The notes beneath the pieces were generated by a model. That model made no database searches and had not been told where the DNA came from. It saw only the letters and a list, made by a program, of their open reading frames with translations. The translations under genes and the position numbers were made by a program. DNA of 64,000 nt from Porphyrobacter sp. LM 6 (lineage in GTDB: Bacteria > Pseudomonadota > Alphaproteobacteria > Sphingomonadales > Sphingomonadaceae), in the NCBI RefSeq assembly GCF_001720465.1, contig NZ_CP017113.1, positions 1 through 64,000 of the forward strand, written 5' to 3'. Each line of letters starts with the position of its first letter. Within the stretch, counting starts at the first letter, position 1. This document shows, piece after piece, positions 16,450 through 26,161 of this stretch.

Positions 16450-17940
16450 ATGGTCGCGCTGGTAAGGACGGTTGCCTATCTCGGGCTGGAGGCGCGCGCG
16501 GTCGAAGTGCAGTGTCAGGTTGCGCCTGGCCTGCCGCGCTTCTCGGTGGTCGGTCTGCCTGACAAGGCGGTGAGCGAAAGCCGCGAACGGGTGCAGGCAG
16601 CGCTGTCGGCGATGGGTCTTGCGCTCCCGCCCAAGCGGATCACCATCAACTTGTCTCCGGCCGATCTGCCCAAGGACGGATCGCATTACGACCTGCCGAT
16701 CGCGCTCGCGCTGCTTGCTGCAATGGGCGTGACCGACGCCGAACAACTGGGCGACTGGATCGCGGTCGGAGAGCTCGCGCTTGATGGCCGGGTGGTCGCC
16801 AGCCCGGGGGTCCTGATTACCGCGCTTCATGCCAGCGCGCTCGGCGCAGGCCTGATCTGCCCCGCCGAGCAAGGCCCCGAAGCGCGCTGGGCAAGCGGGG
16901 TGCCGGTGCTCGCCCCGCGCGATCTCACTGCGCTCCTCGCCCATCTCAAGGGCTCGCTGGTCCTCGACGAACCGCCGCGCGGACAGGTCGCTGATGGCAC
17001 GGGCGGCAATGATCTCAAGCAGGTCAAAGGGCAGGAAACCGCCAAGCGCGCGCTCGAAATCGCAGCGGCGGGCGGGCACAATCTGCTGATGGTCGGCCCG
17101 CCGGGATCAGGCAAGAGCCTGCTCGCCTCCTGCTTGCCGGGCATCCTCCCCGAACTGACCCCCGCAGAGGCGCTCGAGGTCTCGATGGTGCAATCGGTGG
17201 CCGGCACATTGGAAGGCGGACGGATCAGCCGCGCCCGTCCGTTCCGCGCGCCGCACCATTCGGCGAGCATGGCGGCGCTCACCGGCGGCGGCTTGAAGGT
17301 GCGCCCCGGCGAAGTGAGCCTCGCGCATCTGGGCGTCCTGTTCCTCGACGAATTGCCCGAGTTCCAGCGCCCCGTACTCGATTCGCTACGCCAGCCGCTT
17401 GAGACAGGGCAGGTCGATGTCGCGCGTGCCAACGCTCACGTCACTTTCCCAGCTCGAGTGCAGCTGGTCGCGGCGATGAACCCGTGCCGCTGCGGCTATG
17501 CCGGGGACGCTGCCCGCAACTGCAACCGCTACCCGCGCTGCGTCGGCGATTATCAGGCGCGGCTTTCCGGCCCGCTGCTCGACCGGATTGATCTCCATGT
17601 TCATGTCGCGGCCGTGAGCGCAGTGGACATGGCGCTCCCCCCGCCTACCGAGGGCAGTGCCGAGGTCGCGCGGAGAGTGGCAGCGGCGCGCAGCCGCCAG
17701 ACCGCAAGGGGCGTGCGCTCCAACGCCGAGTTGGAGGGTGAACGGCTCGAACAATACGCCACCCCCGATGAGGCAGGCAGAAAGCTGTTGCTGCAAGCGG
17801 CCGAGAAACTGCGGCTGTCGGCGCGCGGCTACACCCGGATGCTGCGGGTCGGTCGCACCATCGCCGATCTCGCAGGAGCCGAAACCATAGGCCGCGCCCA
17901 TATTGCCGAAGCGCTATCCTATCGCCTGACGAGCGGCTAA
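16450..17940 (+). CDS. comM: YifB/ComM family Mg-chelatase-like AAA ATPase
   Basis: A 496-residue AAA+ protein. It has the N-terminal Lon-like domain (GLPRFSVVGLPDKAVSESRE), Walker A VGPPGSGKSLLA near residues 214-225, Walker B VLFLDELPEF near 297-306, and the C-terminal Mg-chelatase-like domain with a cysteine cluster PCRCGYAG. ComM members are hexameric helicases that promote branch migration in natural transformation, and this one probably has that role. It stands alone on the plus strand. Confidence 0.93.
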   Translation: MVALVRTVAYLGLEARAVEVQCQVAPGLPRFSVVGLPDKAVSESRERVQAALSAMGLALPPKRITINLSPADLPKDGSHYDLPIALALLAAMGVTDAEQLGDWIAVGELALDGRVVASPGVLITALHASALGAGLICPAEQGPEARWASGVPVLAPRDLTALLAHLKGSLVLDEPPRGQVADGTGGNDLKQVKGQETAKRALEIAAAGGHNLLMVGPPGSGKSLLASCLPGILPELTPAEALEVSMVQSVAGTLEGGRISRARPFRAPHHSASMAALTGGGLKVRPGEVSLAHLGVLFLDELPEFQRPVLDSLRQPLETGQVDVARANAHVTFPARVQLVAAMNPCRCGYAGDAARNCNRYPRCVGDYQARLSGPLLDRIDLHVHVAAVSAVDMALPPPTEGSAEVARRVAAARSRQTARGVRSNAELEGERLEQYATPDEAGRKLLLQAAEKLRLSARGYTRMLRVGRTIADLAGAETIGRAHIAEALSYRLTSG

Positions 17941-17989
17941 GGAGCCCGCAGCGGCCACCCCCTCTCGCAACCGGCCGACCAAGGGCGCA

Positions 17990-18814
17990 GTGGCAACTCC
18001 GGACGATCCTTCAGCATTGGCGGCCGATCAGCCGCGCGGACTGGCGAGGCTGTGGAGCGACGCCAGGCGGCGCAAGGCATTAAGCCTCACGATCGCTCTC
18101 GCGATTGAAGTGCTGCTGCTTCTGTTGCTTTTGACCTTGGGCGCACAAATTGCCGGAGATGAAGACGGCGAGGAGACCGTTACGGCATTCGAGGCGACCG
18201 AGTTCGCCGCCCCGCCCGAACCGGAACCTGACCCCGCGACCGACGCACCGCCCGAAACCAGCGAAGCCGTAACGCAAGAGCAGCCGCTGACCCAGCCGGA
18301 TCCGCCGCGCCCCTCGCCGCTCAACCTCAATCCCCAGCCAGCACCCGCTCCGCCTCCTGCGCCGCCTGCACAGCAACCTGATCCCAAGCCCAGTGCCTCA
18401 CCCAAGATCGCAGCGAGGATCAATCCGGGGCGCAGCTATGGCCCGGTCGATACCGGCAACCCGCGCACTGGAGGCGATAGCCAGCGGGTTGGCACCATGC
18501 CCAATGGGGAGCCGCTCTATGCCGCGCGCTGGTATCGCGAGCCGACCGATCAGGAGCTGTCTGGTTACCTATCGACCGCGAACGGCCCCGGCTCGGCGCT
18601 GATCGCCTGCCGGACGGTGGTCGATTATTATGTCGAAGATTGCCAATTGCTGGGTGAAAGCCCGCAAGGCTCACAGATGGGGCGCGCGGTGATGGCGGCC
18701 GCGTGGCAGTTCCGGGTGCGCCCGGCGCGAATCGGCGGGCGCGAGCAGTTCGGTAGCTGGGTGCGGATCCGGATCGACTATTCCATCCGGCGGACGCCTG
18801 CTCCTACCCCCTGA
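17990..18814 (+). CDS. TonB-like energy-transducing protein
   Basis: A 274-residue protein built like TonB. A short cytoplasmic part is followed by one transmembrane helix near residues 32-52, a long Pro/Glu/Ala-rich spacer (residues about 60-140, ending in repeated PAP and PDP runs), and a C-terminal domain of about 100 residues with two cysteines. The start is GTG at 17990. No ExbB/ExbD genes are near. The C-terminal domain is only weakly TonB-like, so it may instead be a general envelope-spanning protein. It converges on recQ with an 11-bp overlap. Confidence 0.6.
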   Translation: MATPDDPSALAADQPRGLARLWSDARRRKALSLTIALAIEVLLLLLLLTLGAQIAGDEDGEETVTAFEATEFAAPPEPEPDPATDAPPETSEAVTQEQPLTQPDPPRPSPLNLNPQPAPAPPPAPPAQQPDPKPSASPKIAARINPGRSYGPVDTGNPRTGGDSQRVGTMPNGEPLYAARWYREPTDQELSGYLSTANGPGSALIACRTVVDYYVEDCQLLGESPQGSQMGRAVMAAAWQFRVRPARIGGREQFGSWVRIRIDYSIRRTPAPTP

Positions 18815-20600
18815 GGTGCTCGCGCACCACTGCGATGAAGTCGGGGCCCCAGGTCTCGAGCTTCTTGGCCCCAACGCCTGAAATGGTCCCCAGTTCGGCG
18901 AGCGTTTCGGGGCATTGATGCGCCATGTCGCGCAGCACCGAATCATGGAAGATGACATAGGCGGGGATGCCGTGCTCGCTGGCGAGATCCTTGCGTTTGG
19001 CCCTGAGCGCCTCGAACAGCGGGTTGCCGACCGGATTGGGCGCATCGTTTGCGCCGCCTCGGACGCGGCGGCCGCGACGCTGGCGCACCGGCGGTTCGGC
19101 CATCATCACCCCAGCCTCACCCTTAAGCACCGCACGCGCCTCGGGACCGAGCATCAACCCGCCGTGTTCGGTCGCCGCCAGCATTCCCCTTGCCACCAAT
19201 GTGCGCGCCAGTGGGCGCAGCATCGGGGCCTCTTCGCTGCCGACAATGCCGAATACCGACAGCTTGTCATGCGCGCGCGATTCGACGCGATCATCGCTCT
19301 GCCCCGTGAGCACCTTCTCGATATGGCCAAGGCCAAAGCTCTGTCCGGTGCGGTAGACCGCCGAGAGAAGTTTGCGTGCCAGCTCGCTCGCATCAACAAC
19401 CTGCGGCGGGTTCTCGCAATTGTCGCAGTTCCCGCAGGTGGCAGGCGGCTGCTCGCCGAAATATCTTAGCAGCACCGCACGACGGCAATCCGGGGTCTCG
19501 ACCAGCCCGGCGAGCGCATTGAGGCGGGCCTGCTCCGCTGCCAACCGTTCGGGTTCGACTTCGGCGAGCCACTGCCGCGCGCGGGCAAAATCGCTCACGC
19601 CCCACAAGAGATGCGCTTCGGCAGGATCGCCATCGCGGCCGGCGCGACCAGTTTCCTGGTAGTAAGCCTCGATCGACTTAGGCAGGCCGGCGTGGATGAC
19701 AAAGCGCACATCCGGTTTGTCGATCCCCATGCCGAACGCGATCGTGGCGACCATCACCATATCTTCGGAAGCGACGAATTCCGCCTGCACCGATGCGCGC
19801 CGTTCCGGATCAAGGCCCGCGTGGTAGTAACCCGCCCGCCGTCCACTGCGGGCGATATGATCGGCGAGATCCTCGGCCTGCTTGCGGCTCGGCGCATAGA
19901 CGATCCCTGCGCCGTCCAACCGCTGGAGCAGTTCGGCGATTTGACGCGGTCCGCTGTCGCGCGGGGTAATGGTGTAACGGATGTTCGGCCGGTCGAACCC
20001 GGCGATGATCAAGCCGTCCTCGGCAATGCCTAGCTGACGCAGAATGTCGGCTCGGGTCGCCGGATCGGCAGTCGCGGTCAGGGCAAGCCGCGGAACGTCC
20101 GGGAAGCGATCGAGCACTGGCTTCAAAGCGCGATAATCCGGCCGGAAGTCGTGCCCCCACTCGGACACGCAATGCGCCTCGTCAATCGCGAACAGCGCGA
20201 TCTCGGCGCGTTCGAGCAAGTTCTGGAAACCGACGGTCGAAGCACGCTCGGGCGCCACATACAGCAGATCAAGCGCGCCTGCTCGGAAAGCTTCAGCGGT
20301 GGCGGCATTGTCACTGTCGGCCGAGGTCATCGAGGCGGCGCGAATACCCGCCGCTGTGGCCGAGCGGATCTGGTCGTGCATCAGTGCGATCAGCGGAGAG
20401 ATGACGATCGCGGTTCCGGGCCGTGCCAGCGCGGGGATTTGGTAGCACAGGCTCTTGCCCGCGCCCGTCGGCATCAGCGCAAGCGTGTGAGCCCCGCGCA
20501 TGATGCGCCCGATCACCGCTTCCTGTTGTCCACGGAAGTCCTGATAGCCGAAGGTGCGACGCAGGATTTCGTGCAGGTCAGGGGCAAGCGGGGCGTGCAT
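18804..20600 (-). CDS. recQ: ATP-dependent DNA helicase RecQ
   Basis: A 598-residue 3'-5' helicase. Motif I is PTGAGKSLCYQIPA, motif II DEAH, and motif VI QETGRAGRDGDPAE. The zinc-binding cysteines are CGNCDNC. A winged-helix RQC region follows, and the C-terminal HRDC domain (LRAKRKDLASEHGIPAYVIF) is intact. Start is ATG 20600. It serves recombination and replication-fork repair. Confidence 0.95.
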   Translation of the reverse strand: MHAPLAPDLHEILRRTFGYQDFRGQQEAVIGRIMRGAHTLALMPTGAGKSLCYQIPALARPGTAIVISPLIALMHDQIRSATAAGIRAASMTSADSDNAATAEAFRAGALDLLYVAPERASTVGFQNLLERAEIALFAIDEAHCVSEWGHDFRPDYRALKPVLDRFPDVPRLALTATADPATRADILRQLGIAEDGLIIAGFDRPNIRYTITPRDSGPRQIAELLQRLDGAGIVYAPSRKQAEDLADHIARSGRRAGYYHAGLDPERRASVQAEFVASEDMVMVATIAFGMGIDKPDVRFVIHAGLPKSIEAYYQETGRAGRDGDPAEAHLLWGVSDFARARQWLAEVEPERLAAEQARLNALAGLVETPDCRRAVLLRYFGEQPPATCGNCDNCENPPQVVDASELARKLLSAVYRTGQSFGLGHIEKVLTGQSDDRVESRAHDKLSVFGIVGSEEAPMLRPLARTLVARGMLAATEHGGLMLGPEARAVLKGEAGVMMAEPPVRQRRGRRVRGGANDAPNPVGNPLFEALRAKRKDLASEHGIPAYVIFHDSVLRDMAHQCPETLAELGTISGVGAKKLETWGPDFIAVVREHLRG

Positions 20601-20661
20601 CGCGCCGCCCTAACCGATTGCCCCGGCAGAAGGCACCCATGCAGGCGCCGCTATCGACGGA

Positions 20662-21216
20662 TTATCGGGCCGAAGCCTTTTTGACCGCGTCGAGATCAAC
20701 CACGTCGCCCTTCCCAAGTCCGGCACCGGGCGAGGCGATGCTTCCGTCGGCGCGACGTCCGAGGTTTTCAGGCCGCGTCAGCCACAGATCTTGCGGGCCG
20801 AGAATGCGACCATCATGGGCGAGGATCGAAACCGGACCGATCGGCAAACGGTCACGCTCGTCAACCAGGACGGGGTCCTCCACCACCTGCTCATTGCCAT
20901 ACTTCTGACCCCACTGGCGCAGCGCAACCATCGCAGGGAGCAGATCGAAGCCCTTTTCGGTAAGGCGGTACTCGATCTTGCGACGGTCATCAGCGCAGGG
21001 TTCGCGCTTCAAGATGCCGTGCTCAACCAGCTTGGCGAGACGATTCGAGAGAATGTTGCGCGCAATTCCGAGCTCGCTCAGGAATTCCTCGAAGTGCTTG
21101 AGACCATTGAAACTCGCACGCAGAATCATAAACGACCAGCGCTCACCCATGACCTCGAGCGCCTGCGGCAAGCCGCATTCGATCAGATCCTTCAGCGGTT
21201 CTCTCAACTCACCCAT
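20662..21216 (-). CDS. HxlR-family transcriptional regulator
   Basis: A 184-residue winged-helix regulator. The HxlR core runs from CGLPQALEVMGERWSFMILR to LPAMVALRQWGQKYG. It is followed by an extra C-terminal part of about 75 residues with no recognised domain, longer than usual for the family. ATG 21216 has AAGGGA upstream; a GTG lies 6 nt further out. It is divergent from a small secreted protein gene; inverted repeats in between may be its operator. Confidence 0.9.
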   Translation of the reverse strand: MGELREPLKDLIECGLPQALEVMGERWSFMILRASFNGLKHFEEFLSELGIARNILSNRLAKLVEHGILKREPCADDRRKIEYRLTEKGFDLLPAMVALRQWGQKYGNEQVVEDPVLVDERDRLPIGPVSILAHDGRILGPQDLWLTRPENLGRRADGSIASPGAGLGKGDVVDLDAVKKASAR

Positions 21217-21289
21217 TCGCACTTCCCTTCCCCTGATGGGGTCATTTGTAACCGCTTTTGCGCGCCGTCACAAAAAATTTCAGTTTTCA

Positions 21290-21347
21290 GTTGCAACTCG
21301 CAACGTAGTTCGTTAGGTGGCGAATAGCAACTGGTTTCGAATCGAAA
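21290..21347. promoter_or_regulatory. Candidate operators in the HxlR divergent spacer
   Basis: The 209-bp gap between the HxlR gene and the small secreted protein gene holds two inverted repeats: GTTGC-aactc-GCAAC at 21290-21304 and TTTCGA-a-TCGAAA at 21335-21347. The spacer is also locally AT-rich. HxlR-type proteins are usually autoregulatory or control the divergent gene, so binding here is plausible but unproved. Confidence 0.4.
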
Positions 21348-21425
21348 TGTTGCGGTGCAAGATACGATGACAGAGGCCACCGGGCACCCAGCCCGACCGA
21401 TAACGAAAAGCAAAGGACACATCCG

Positions 21426-21770
21426 ATGATCAACACCCTCTCCCTCCCCCGCACCAGCAAGCTGGCCGTTCTTGCCACCGCGCTGCTCTACACCGGCGCG
21501 ACCTTTGGTGTGGCCACTTCGACCGCACCGGCCAATGCCTCAGGCAACGCCTATTACACCGCGACCTTGACCACTCCGGCAAGCGAAGCCCGCACCGTCG
21601 CCGGCGGCGTCGCATGGACCTGCGAAGGCACCACCTGCGTCGCCAACAAGGCGAGTGCACGTCCACTGCGCATCTGCCGCGGCCTCAACCGCAAGTTTGG
21701 CGAAGTCGCTACCTTCAAGGTGCTGGGCCAAGCCATCGAGGCCGAAGAACTGGCCAAGTGCAACGGCTGA
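21426..21770 (+). CDS. Small secreted protein with two cysteine pairs
   Basis: A 114-residue protein with a signal peptide that probably ends at ANAS near residue 39. The mature part has the pattern YYTATLTTPASEARTVAGG, then WTCEGTTC, an ICRGL and a final KCNG, giving four cysteines for two disulfides. This looks like the small uncharacterised CC_3515-like proteins of Caulobacter and sphingomonads, from memory only. AAAGGA precedes the ATG. It has its own terminator and may be controlled by the divergent HxlR regulator. Confidence 0.7.
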   Translation: MINTLSLPRTSKLAVLATALLYTGATFGVATSTAPANASGNAYYTATLTTPASEARTVAGGVAWTCEGTTCVANKASARPLRICRGLNRKFGEVATFKVLGQAIEAEELAKCNG

Positions 21771-21834
21771 TAAAGCCGCACGACATGTGAAGTGCCTCTC
21801 TGCCGGGCACCTCTCCAGTCCGGCAGAGCTCCAT

Positions 21835-21881
21835 AACCCCCGGCGCGCGCTTTCCCCAGAGCCGCAGGCCGGGGGTTTTTT
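21835..21881 (+). terminator. Rho-independent terminator of the small secreted protein gene
   Basis: AACCCCCGGC (21835-21844) pairs with GCCGGGGGTT (21868-21877) and is followed by a six-T run ending at 21881. A separate upstream hairpin, CTCTGCCGG/CCGGCAGAG at 21798-21828, stands between the stop codon and the terminator and may stabilise the message. Confidence 0.88.
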
Positions 21882-21886
21882 GGCGG

Positions 21887-22489
21887 CTAGAGCAGCCCTG
21901 CGTCCACCAAGGCTGCCTCAAGGCTGGCGGCATCGGTAAACAGGTGCGCGTTCCAGCCGCGGGCGCGCGCGGCGGCGATGTTGGCGGCATTGTCATCGGT
22001 GAAAAACAGCGCGTCACCGGAGCGTCCGCTGCGGGACTCGACGATCTCGTAAATGCGCGCGTCGGGCTTGGCGACCTTCTCGACACCCGACACGATAATG
22101 TCCTCGAAATGGTCGAACACCGGCTGCGTCGGCCGGAACGCGGCAAAGAATTCGTCGCCGAAATTGGTCAGGCAGAACAGCGGCACGCCGGCGGCTGCCA
22201 GCCGCTCGACCAACTCATGCGAACCTTCGACTGGCCCCGGCACGGTTTCGTTGAAGCGCGTCGCATAGGCCCGGATATGCGCCTCGTACTGCGGGAAGAG
22301 CGCGATCCGTTCTGGCACCATGTCGGCCAGCGCGCGGCCGCGATCATGTTCGAAATGCCATTCCTCGGTCACAACGTTGGCGAGGAACCATTCGAGTTCG
22401 CCCTGATCATCGATCAGCTTTTCGAACAGCGCGCCCAACTGCCAGTGGAACAGCACCCGCCCGATATCGAACACCACGGCCTTTTGCAT
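21887..22489 (-). CDS. HAD superfamily hydrolase (YihX-like)
   Basis: A 200-residue haloacid-dehalogenase-type phosphatase. Motif I is VVFDIGRVLFHW, where the second aspartate is replaced by glycine-arginine as in the epoxide-hydrolase/YihX subgroup. Motif II is CLTNFGDE, the lysine motif KPDARIYE, and motif III FFTDDNAANIAAARARGW. YihX acts on alpha-glucose-1-phosphate in E. coli; the substrate here is not known. Start ATG 22489. It lies downstream of rpmJ behind a terminator. Confidence 0.85.
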   Translation of the reverse strand: MQKAVVFDIGRVLFHWQLGALFEKLIDDQGELEWFLANVVTEEWHFEHDRGRALADMVPERIALFPQYEAHIRAYATRFNETVPGPVEGSHELVERLAAAGVPLFCLTNFGDEFFAAFRPTQPVFDHFEDIIVSGVEKVAKPDARIYEIVESRSGRSGDALFFTDDNAANIAAARARGWNAHLFTDAASLEAALVDAGLL

Positions 22490-22500
22490 CGAAGCCCCCA

Positions 22501-22543
22501 AAAGCCTGCGGCCCGCGCTCCGGTGAGGAGGCGGGCCGCTGAA
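22501..22543 (-). terminator. Terminator of rpmJ
   Basis: On the minus strand GCGGCCCGC (22540-22532) pairs with GCGGGCCGC (22517-22509), followed by AGGCTTTTGG. It lies about 40 nt after the rpmJ stop. Confidence 0.75.
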
Positions 22544-22578
22544 AACCTGAGCTGCCGAAACCAGGCAGCCGCGCCGAA

Positions 22579-22704
22579 TTAGCCCTGACGAGCCTTGAAG
22601 CGACGGTCGGTCTTGTTGATCACGTAGGTGCGGCCGCGACGACGGATCACGCGGTTATCGCGGTGACGGCCCTTCAGCGACTTGAGGCTGTTGACGATCT
22701 TCAT
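22579..22704 (-). CDS. rpmJ: 50S ribosomal protein L36 (zinc-free form)
   Basis: A 41-residue protein starting [17 protein letters not shown] and ending [14 protein letters not shown]. It lacks the CxxC...CxxxxH zinc ligands of the classical L36 and belongs to the longer cysteine-free (C-minus) form that is usual in alphaproteobacteria. It stands alone, outside the ribosomal operons, with its own terminator. Confidence 0.95.
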   Translation of the reverse strand: MKIVNSLKSLKGRHRDNRVIRRRGRTYVINKTDRRFKARQG

Positions 22705-22809
22705 GGCTCTTACGCTTTCAAAATACAAAAGCGCGCCGGAATGCCCCCGACGCGCGGAAATCGATGGGTGCCGTTAGCGACACCGGCCCGCCGCGTCAAT
22801 GCGACTCTG

Positions 22810-23835
22810 TCATGCCGGCGCGCGCAAATCGGCGAGTTTACGCTCCCACGTCAGCGCGTGGGCGATGATCGTGTCGAGATCGGCGTGATTTGGCTCCCAT
22901 CCCAGCGCTTGCCGGAGCCGCGAGGGATCGGAAATCAGCGAATCGGGATCGCCCGCCCTGCGCCCCTCGATCCGGCGGACGAGCTTGCGATTCGTCACCC
23001 GATCGACCGCGTCGAGCACTTCATTGACCGAGAAGCCCCGGCCATAGCCGCAGTTCATCGTCAGCGAACGCACCGGATCGGCAATCAGCGCTTCCAGCGT
23101 AAGCACATGCGCCGCCGCCAGATCGCTGACATGGATGTAGTCGCGCACCCCGGTGCCATCAGGCGTCGCATAATCGGTGCCGAACACGCTCACCGATTCG
23201 CGCAGACCCAGCGCCGCCTCGACCCCGACCTTGATGAGATGCGTCGCACCTGCGGTCGATTGCCCGCTGCGCGCAAGCGGATCGGCCCCGGCGACATTGA
23301 AATAACGCAAGACGCCGAAATTCAGCGGATGCGCGGCGGCAACATCGGCCAGCATCCGCTCGGTCATCAGCTTCGACCAGCCATAAGGGTTGATCGGACG
23401 CTGCAGCGTATCCTCGTTGACCGCGGCGACATCGGGGATGCCATAGACCGCAGCGGTCGAGGAGAAGATGAAATGCGGCACACCTGCCGCGACCGCAGCT
23501 GCAATCAGCGCGCGGCTTTTGGCGGTGTTGTTGTGATAGTACTTGAGCGGATCGGCGACACTTTCGGGAACGATGATGGACCCTGCAAAGTGCATGATCG
23601 CCCCGTGGCCGCTCCCCATGCCCTGCTCGGCAAAGATAAGCGCCAACAGATCGGAATCGGCAATGTCGCCTTCGTAAAACGCGACGCCATCGGGGACGGC
23701 GAAACGGAACCCGGTTGAAAGATTGTCGATCACGGCGACGGGCCAGCCGGCGTCCTTGAGCGCCAGCACGGCATGGCTGCCGATATAGCCGGCACCGCCG
23801 GTCACGAGCACGGGAGGTTTGCTGTGCGAAGTCAT
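22810..23835 (-). CDS. galE: UDP-glucose 4-epimerase
   Basis: Interconverts UDP-glucose and UDP-galactose. The protein has 341 residues. The NAD-binding motif TGGAGYIGSH is at residues 12-21, the catalytic serine lies in FSSTAAVYG, and the Tyr-x3-Lys pair in PYGWSKLM. Start is MTSHSKPP at 23835. The gene is not next to other sugar-nucleotide genes but may supply the polysaccharide loci at 47-62 kb. Confidence 0.93.
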   Translation of the reverse strand: MTSHSKPPVLVTGGAGYIGSHAVLALKDAGWPVAVIDNLSTGFRFAVPDGVAFYEGDIADSDLLALIFAEQGMGSGHGAIMHFAGSIIVPESVADPLKYYHNNTAKSRALIAAAVAAGVPHFIFSSTAAVYGIPDVAAVNEDTLQRPINPYGWSKLMTERMLADVAAAHPLNFGVLRYFNVAGADPLARSGQSTAGATHLIKVGVEAALGLRESVSVFGTDYATPDGTGVRDYIHVSDLAAAHVLTLEALIADPVRSLTMNCGYGRGFSVNEVLDAVDRVTNRKLVRRIEGRRAGDPDSLISDPSRLRQALGWEPNHADLDTIIAHALTWERKLADLRAPA

Positions 23836-23955
23836 TGTGCCAGCCCTTAGCACTCCGATTGCTTAGAAATCGTCAACCTTATGCAAGGCAAAGCGGACTC
23901 TGTGCACAGCCGCCTCCCCGCCATATAAGCGGTTGGCCACGAAAGGAACACCGCC

Positions 23956-24591
23956 ATGCTGTCCGCTCGCCTGCTTGCTCCCGTCACTCTCGCCGCCGGT
24001 GCGCTCGCGCTGTCTGCCTGCGCCACGACGCCCTACACCGGCCCGGTCGAGATCACCCGCTTTGTCGCGCAGAACCCTGCAGGGCTCGGGCAGGGGCCGA
24101 TCATCGTCTATTTCCCCGACGAGATGTCGAATGAGGCGGCACGGACGGCGTTCAAGTCCGCCATCGAAGCCGAGCTAGCCAAGCTCGGCTACACCATCGC
24201 GCAGCAAGAGGGGCCAGACATTCAGGTGGCCGTGGTGCGCACCACCCGCACGCCGATCGCCGCGATCGAGGAGCGCCGCAGTCCGGTCAGCGTCGGAGTC
24301 GGCGGGCAGACCGGCAGCTTCGGATCGGGGCTCGGGATGGGGATCGGGATCAACCTTGGCGGCGGGCGCGAAGGCCCCAGCGCCATGACCCAGCTCGAAG
24401 TGCGGATCACCAAGGCTGACCAGACCACCTTGTGGGAAGGCCGCGCGCAGATGGCGACCGGGGTCAAGTCGCCCTATTCGCAAGTGAATACCAGCGCCCG
24501 CACGCTGGCGGCCGGGTTGTTCAAGGACTTCCCCGGTGGCAATGGCGAGACCGTGACGATCGACGCCAAGAAGCTGCAAGGATCCAAATGA
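23956..24591 (+). CDS. DUF4136 family lipoprotein
   Basis: A 211-residue exported lipoprotein with lipobox LSAC at about residues 19-22. It carries a DUF4136-type domain: an early strand VEITRFV, the block [16 protein letters not shown] ([14 protein letters not shown]), a Gly-rich stretch [15 protein letters not shown], and [19 protein letters not shown]. Function unknown. The stop overlaps the start of the M14 carboxypeptidase gene by 4 nt. Confidence 0.8.
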   Translation: MLSARLLAPVTLAAGALALSACATTPYTGPVEITRFVAQNPAGLGQGPIIVYFPDEMSNEAARTAFKSAIEAELAKLGYTIAQQEGPDIQVAVVRTTRTPIAAIEERRSPVSVGVGGQTGSFGSGLGMGIGINLGGGREGPSAMTQLEVRITKADQTTLWEGRAQMATGVKSPYSQVNTSARTLAAGLFKDFPGGNGETVTIDAKKLQGSK

Positions 24592-25727
24592 CCTCTCTTT
24601 TCATCGATGCCGGTTTTGACAGCGGCAATATCGAGGTGCTCGAGATCGATGGGCGCACCGCGCGCCTTGCGATCCGGCGCGACAACGAATCCGAGTTCTT
24701 CCAGTGGTTCCACTTCCGCGTTGTCGCCAGCGCGGGCGAGGACATCGTGCTCAAGATCACCGGCCTCGGCGCCAGCGCCTATCCCGATGGCTGGCCGGGC
24801 TATGACGCCTGTGTTTCTGAAGACCGCGCCTACTGGATGCGCGCGGCGAGCAGCTTCGACAAGGACGAGGACGGTGGGACGCTGACGATCCGCTATCTGC
24901 CCGCGACCGACGTGACCTGGGTCGCTTATTTCGCGCCCTATTCGATGGAACGGCACCACGATCTCATCGCCGAGGCCGCAGCAAGCGAAGGGGTCGATTA
25001 CCTCCGCCTCGGCACCACGCTGGATGGTCAGCCGATCGATTGTCTCGAGCTGGGTGAAGGCACGACACAGGTATGGCTCTATGCCCGCCAACATCCGGGC
25101 GAGACCCAGGCCGAATGGTGGATGGAAGGCGCGATCGAGTGCCTGACCGATCCCGCCGATCCGGTGGCGCGGGCGCTGCGCAAGCAGTGCCGGATCCACA
25201 TTGTGCCGAATTGCAATCCAGACGGTTCGCGGCGCGGGCATTTGCGGACCAATGCGGTTGGTGTGAACCTCAACCGCGAATGGGCCGAACCCACCTCGGA
25301 GCGCTCGCCTGAAGTGCTGGCGATCCGCAACCGCATGGATCAAACCGGTGTCGACTTCGCGATGGACGTCCACGCGGACGAGGCGATCCCGGCGGTGTTC
25401 CTTGCCGGGTTCGAGGGTATTCCGTCGTGGAAGGACGAACAGGGCGAAGGCTTCTACCGCTACCAACGCATCCTCGACCGTCGCACCCCCGATTTCCAGA
25501 CCAAGCTTGGCTACCCCAAGGCGCGTCCCGGCACGGCCAATCTCTCCATGAGCACCAACCAGCTCGCGGAGCGCTTCGGCGCAGTCGCGATGACGCTGGA
25601 GATGCCCTACAAGGATCTGGCCGATTTCCCGGAGCCCGAACAAGGCTGGTCACCCGAGCGCTGCAAGCTGCTGGGCCGCGACTGCATGGCCGCTTTGGTC
25701 GAATGGCTGGAAGGGCGCGACGCCTAG
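24588..25727 (+). CDS. M14-family metallocarboxypeptidase (cytosolic CCP-like)
   Basis: A 379-residue zinc carboxypeptidase of the cytosolic carboxypeptidase (AGBL/CCP-like) branch. An N-terminal beta domain (residues 1-120) precedes the catalytic domain. Zinc ligands are in [13 protein letters not shown] (His and Glu) and DVHADE (His). The substrate-binding [13 protein letters not shown] and NLNREW and a late MTLEMPYKD carrying the catalytic glutamate are also seen. It has no signal peptide. Bacterial substrates are largely unknown. It is translationally coupled to the lipoprotein gene and converges on cdd. Confidence 0.9.
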   Translation: MTSLFIDAGFDSGNIEVLEIDGRTARLAIRRDNESEFFQWFHFRVVASAGEDIVLKITGLGASAYPDGWPGYDACVSEDRAYWMRAASSFDKDEDGGTLTIRYLPATDVTWVAYFAPYSMERHHDLIAEAAASEGVDYLRLGTTLDGQPIDCLELGEGTTQVWLYARQHPGETQAEWWMEGAIECLTDPADPVARALRKQCRIHIVPNCNPDGSRRGHLRTNAVGVNLNREWAEPTSERSPEVLAIRNRMDQTGVDFAMDVHADEAIPAVFLAGFEGIPSWKDEQGEGFYRYQRILDRRTPDFQTKLGYPKARPGTANLSMSTNQLAERFGAVAMTLEMPYKDLADFPEPEQGWSPERCKLLGRDCMAALVEWLEGRDA

Positions 25728-26161
25728 GCGAGATGTCCGGGACCGAAGGCGTGCGGCAACAGCGCGGATAGCGTAACGCGCCGCACGTCGTCCCCCAGCC
25801 CCTTGCCCCCAACGCACAGCACCAGCGGATCGGTGCCGCCCAGCGCTGCAACTTCATTCAAAACCTGACGGCAACGGCCGCAGGGGGTGATCGGCTCGGC
25901 ATCAGCCTTGAGGCCCACGACCGCCACAGCCCGCAAACCGCCGCGCCGCCCCTCGCTCAAGGCTTTCGCCACCGCGACCGTTTCGGCGCACAGCGCGAGG
26001 CCGTAGCTCGCGTTCTCGACATTGCAGCCAGTGATTACCGCGCCATCATCGAACAGCAGCGCCGCGCCGACGGGATAGTCAGAATAGGGGGCATAGGCCT
26101 GCTCGGCAGCCGCGAAGGCGGCGGCGATCAGCGCCCGTTCCTGCGCCGCATCGAGGCTCAT
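25724..26161 (-). CDS. cdd: Cytidine deaminase
   Basis: A 145-residue zinc enzyme that deaminates cytidine and deoxycytidine. The catalytic motif CAETVAVA (ligand Cys and catalytic Glu) and the second motif PCGRCRQVL are intact, giving the three-cysteine zinc site of the small tetrameric form. Start ATG 26161 overlaps the stop of the GH25-like gene. It is the last gene of a three-gene minus-strand operon. Confidence 0.93.
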   Translation of the reverse strand: MSLDAAQERALIAAAFAAAEQAYAPYSDYPVGAALLFDDGAVITGCNVENASYGLALCAETVAVAKALSEGRRGGLRAVAVVGLKADAEPITPCGRCRQVLNEVAALGGTDPLVLCVGGKGLGDDVRRVTLSALLPHAFGPGHLA

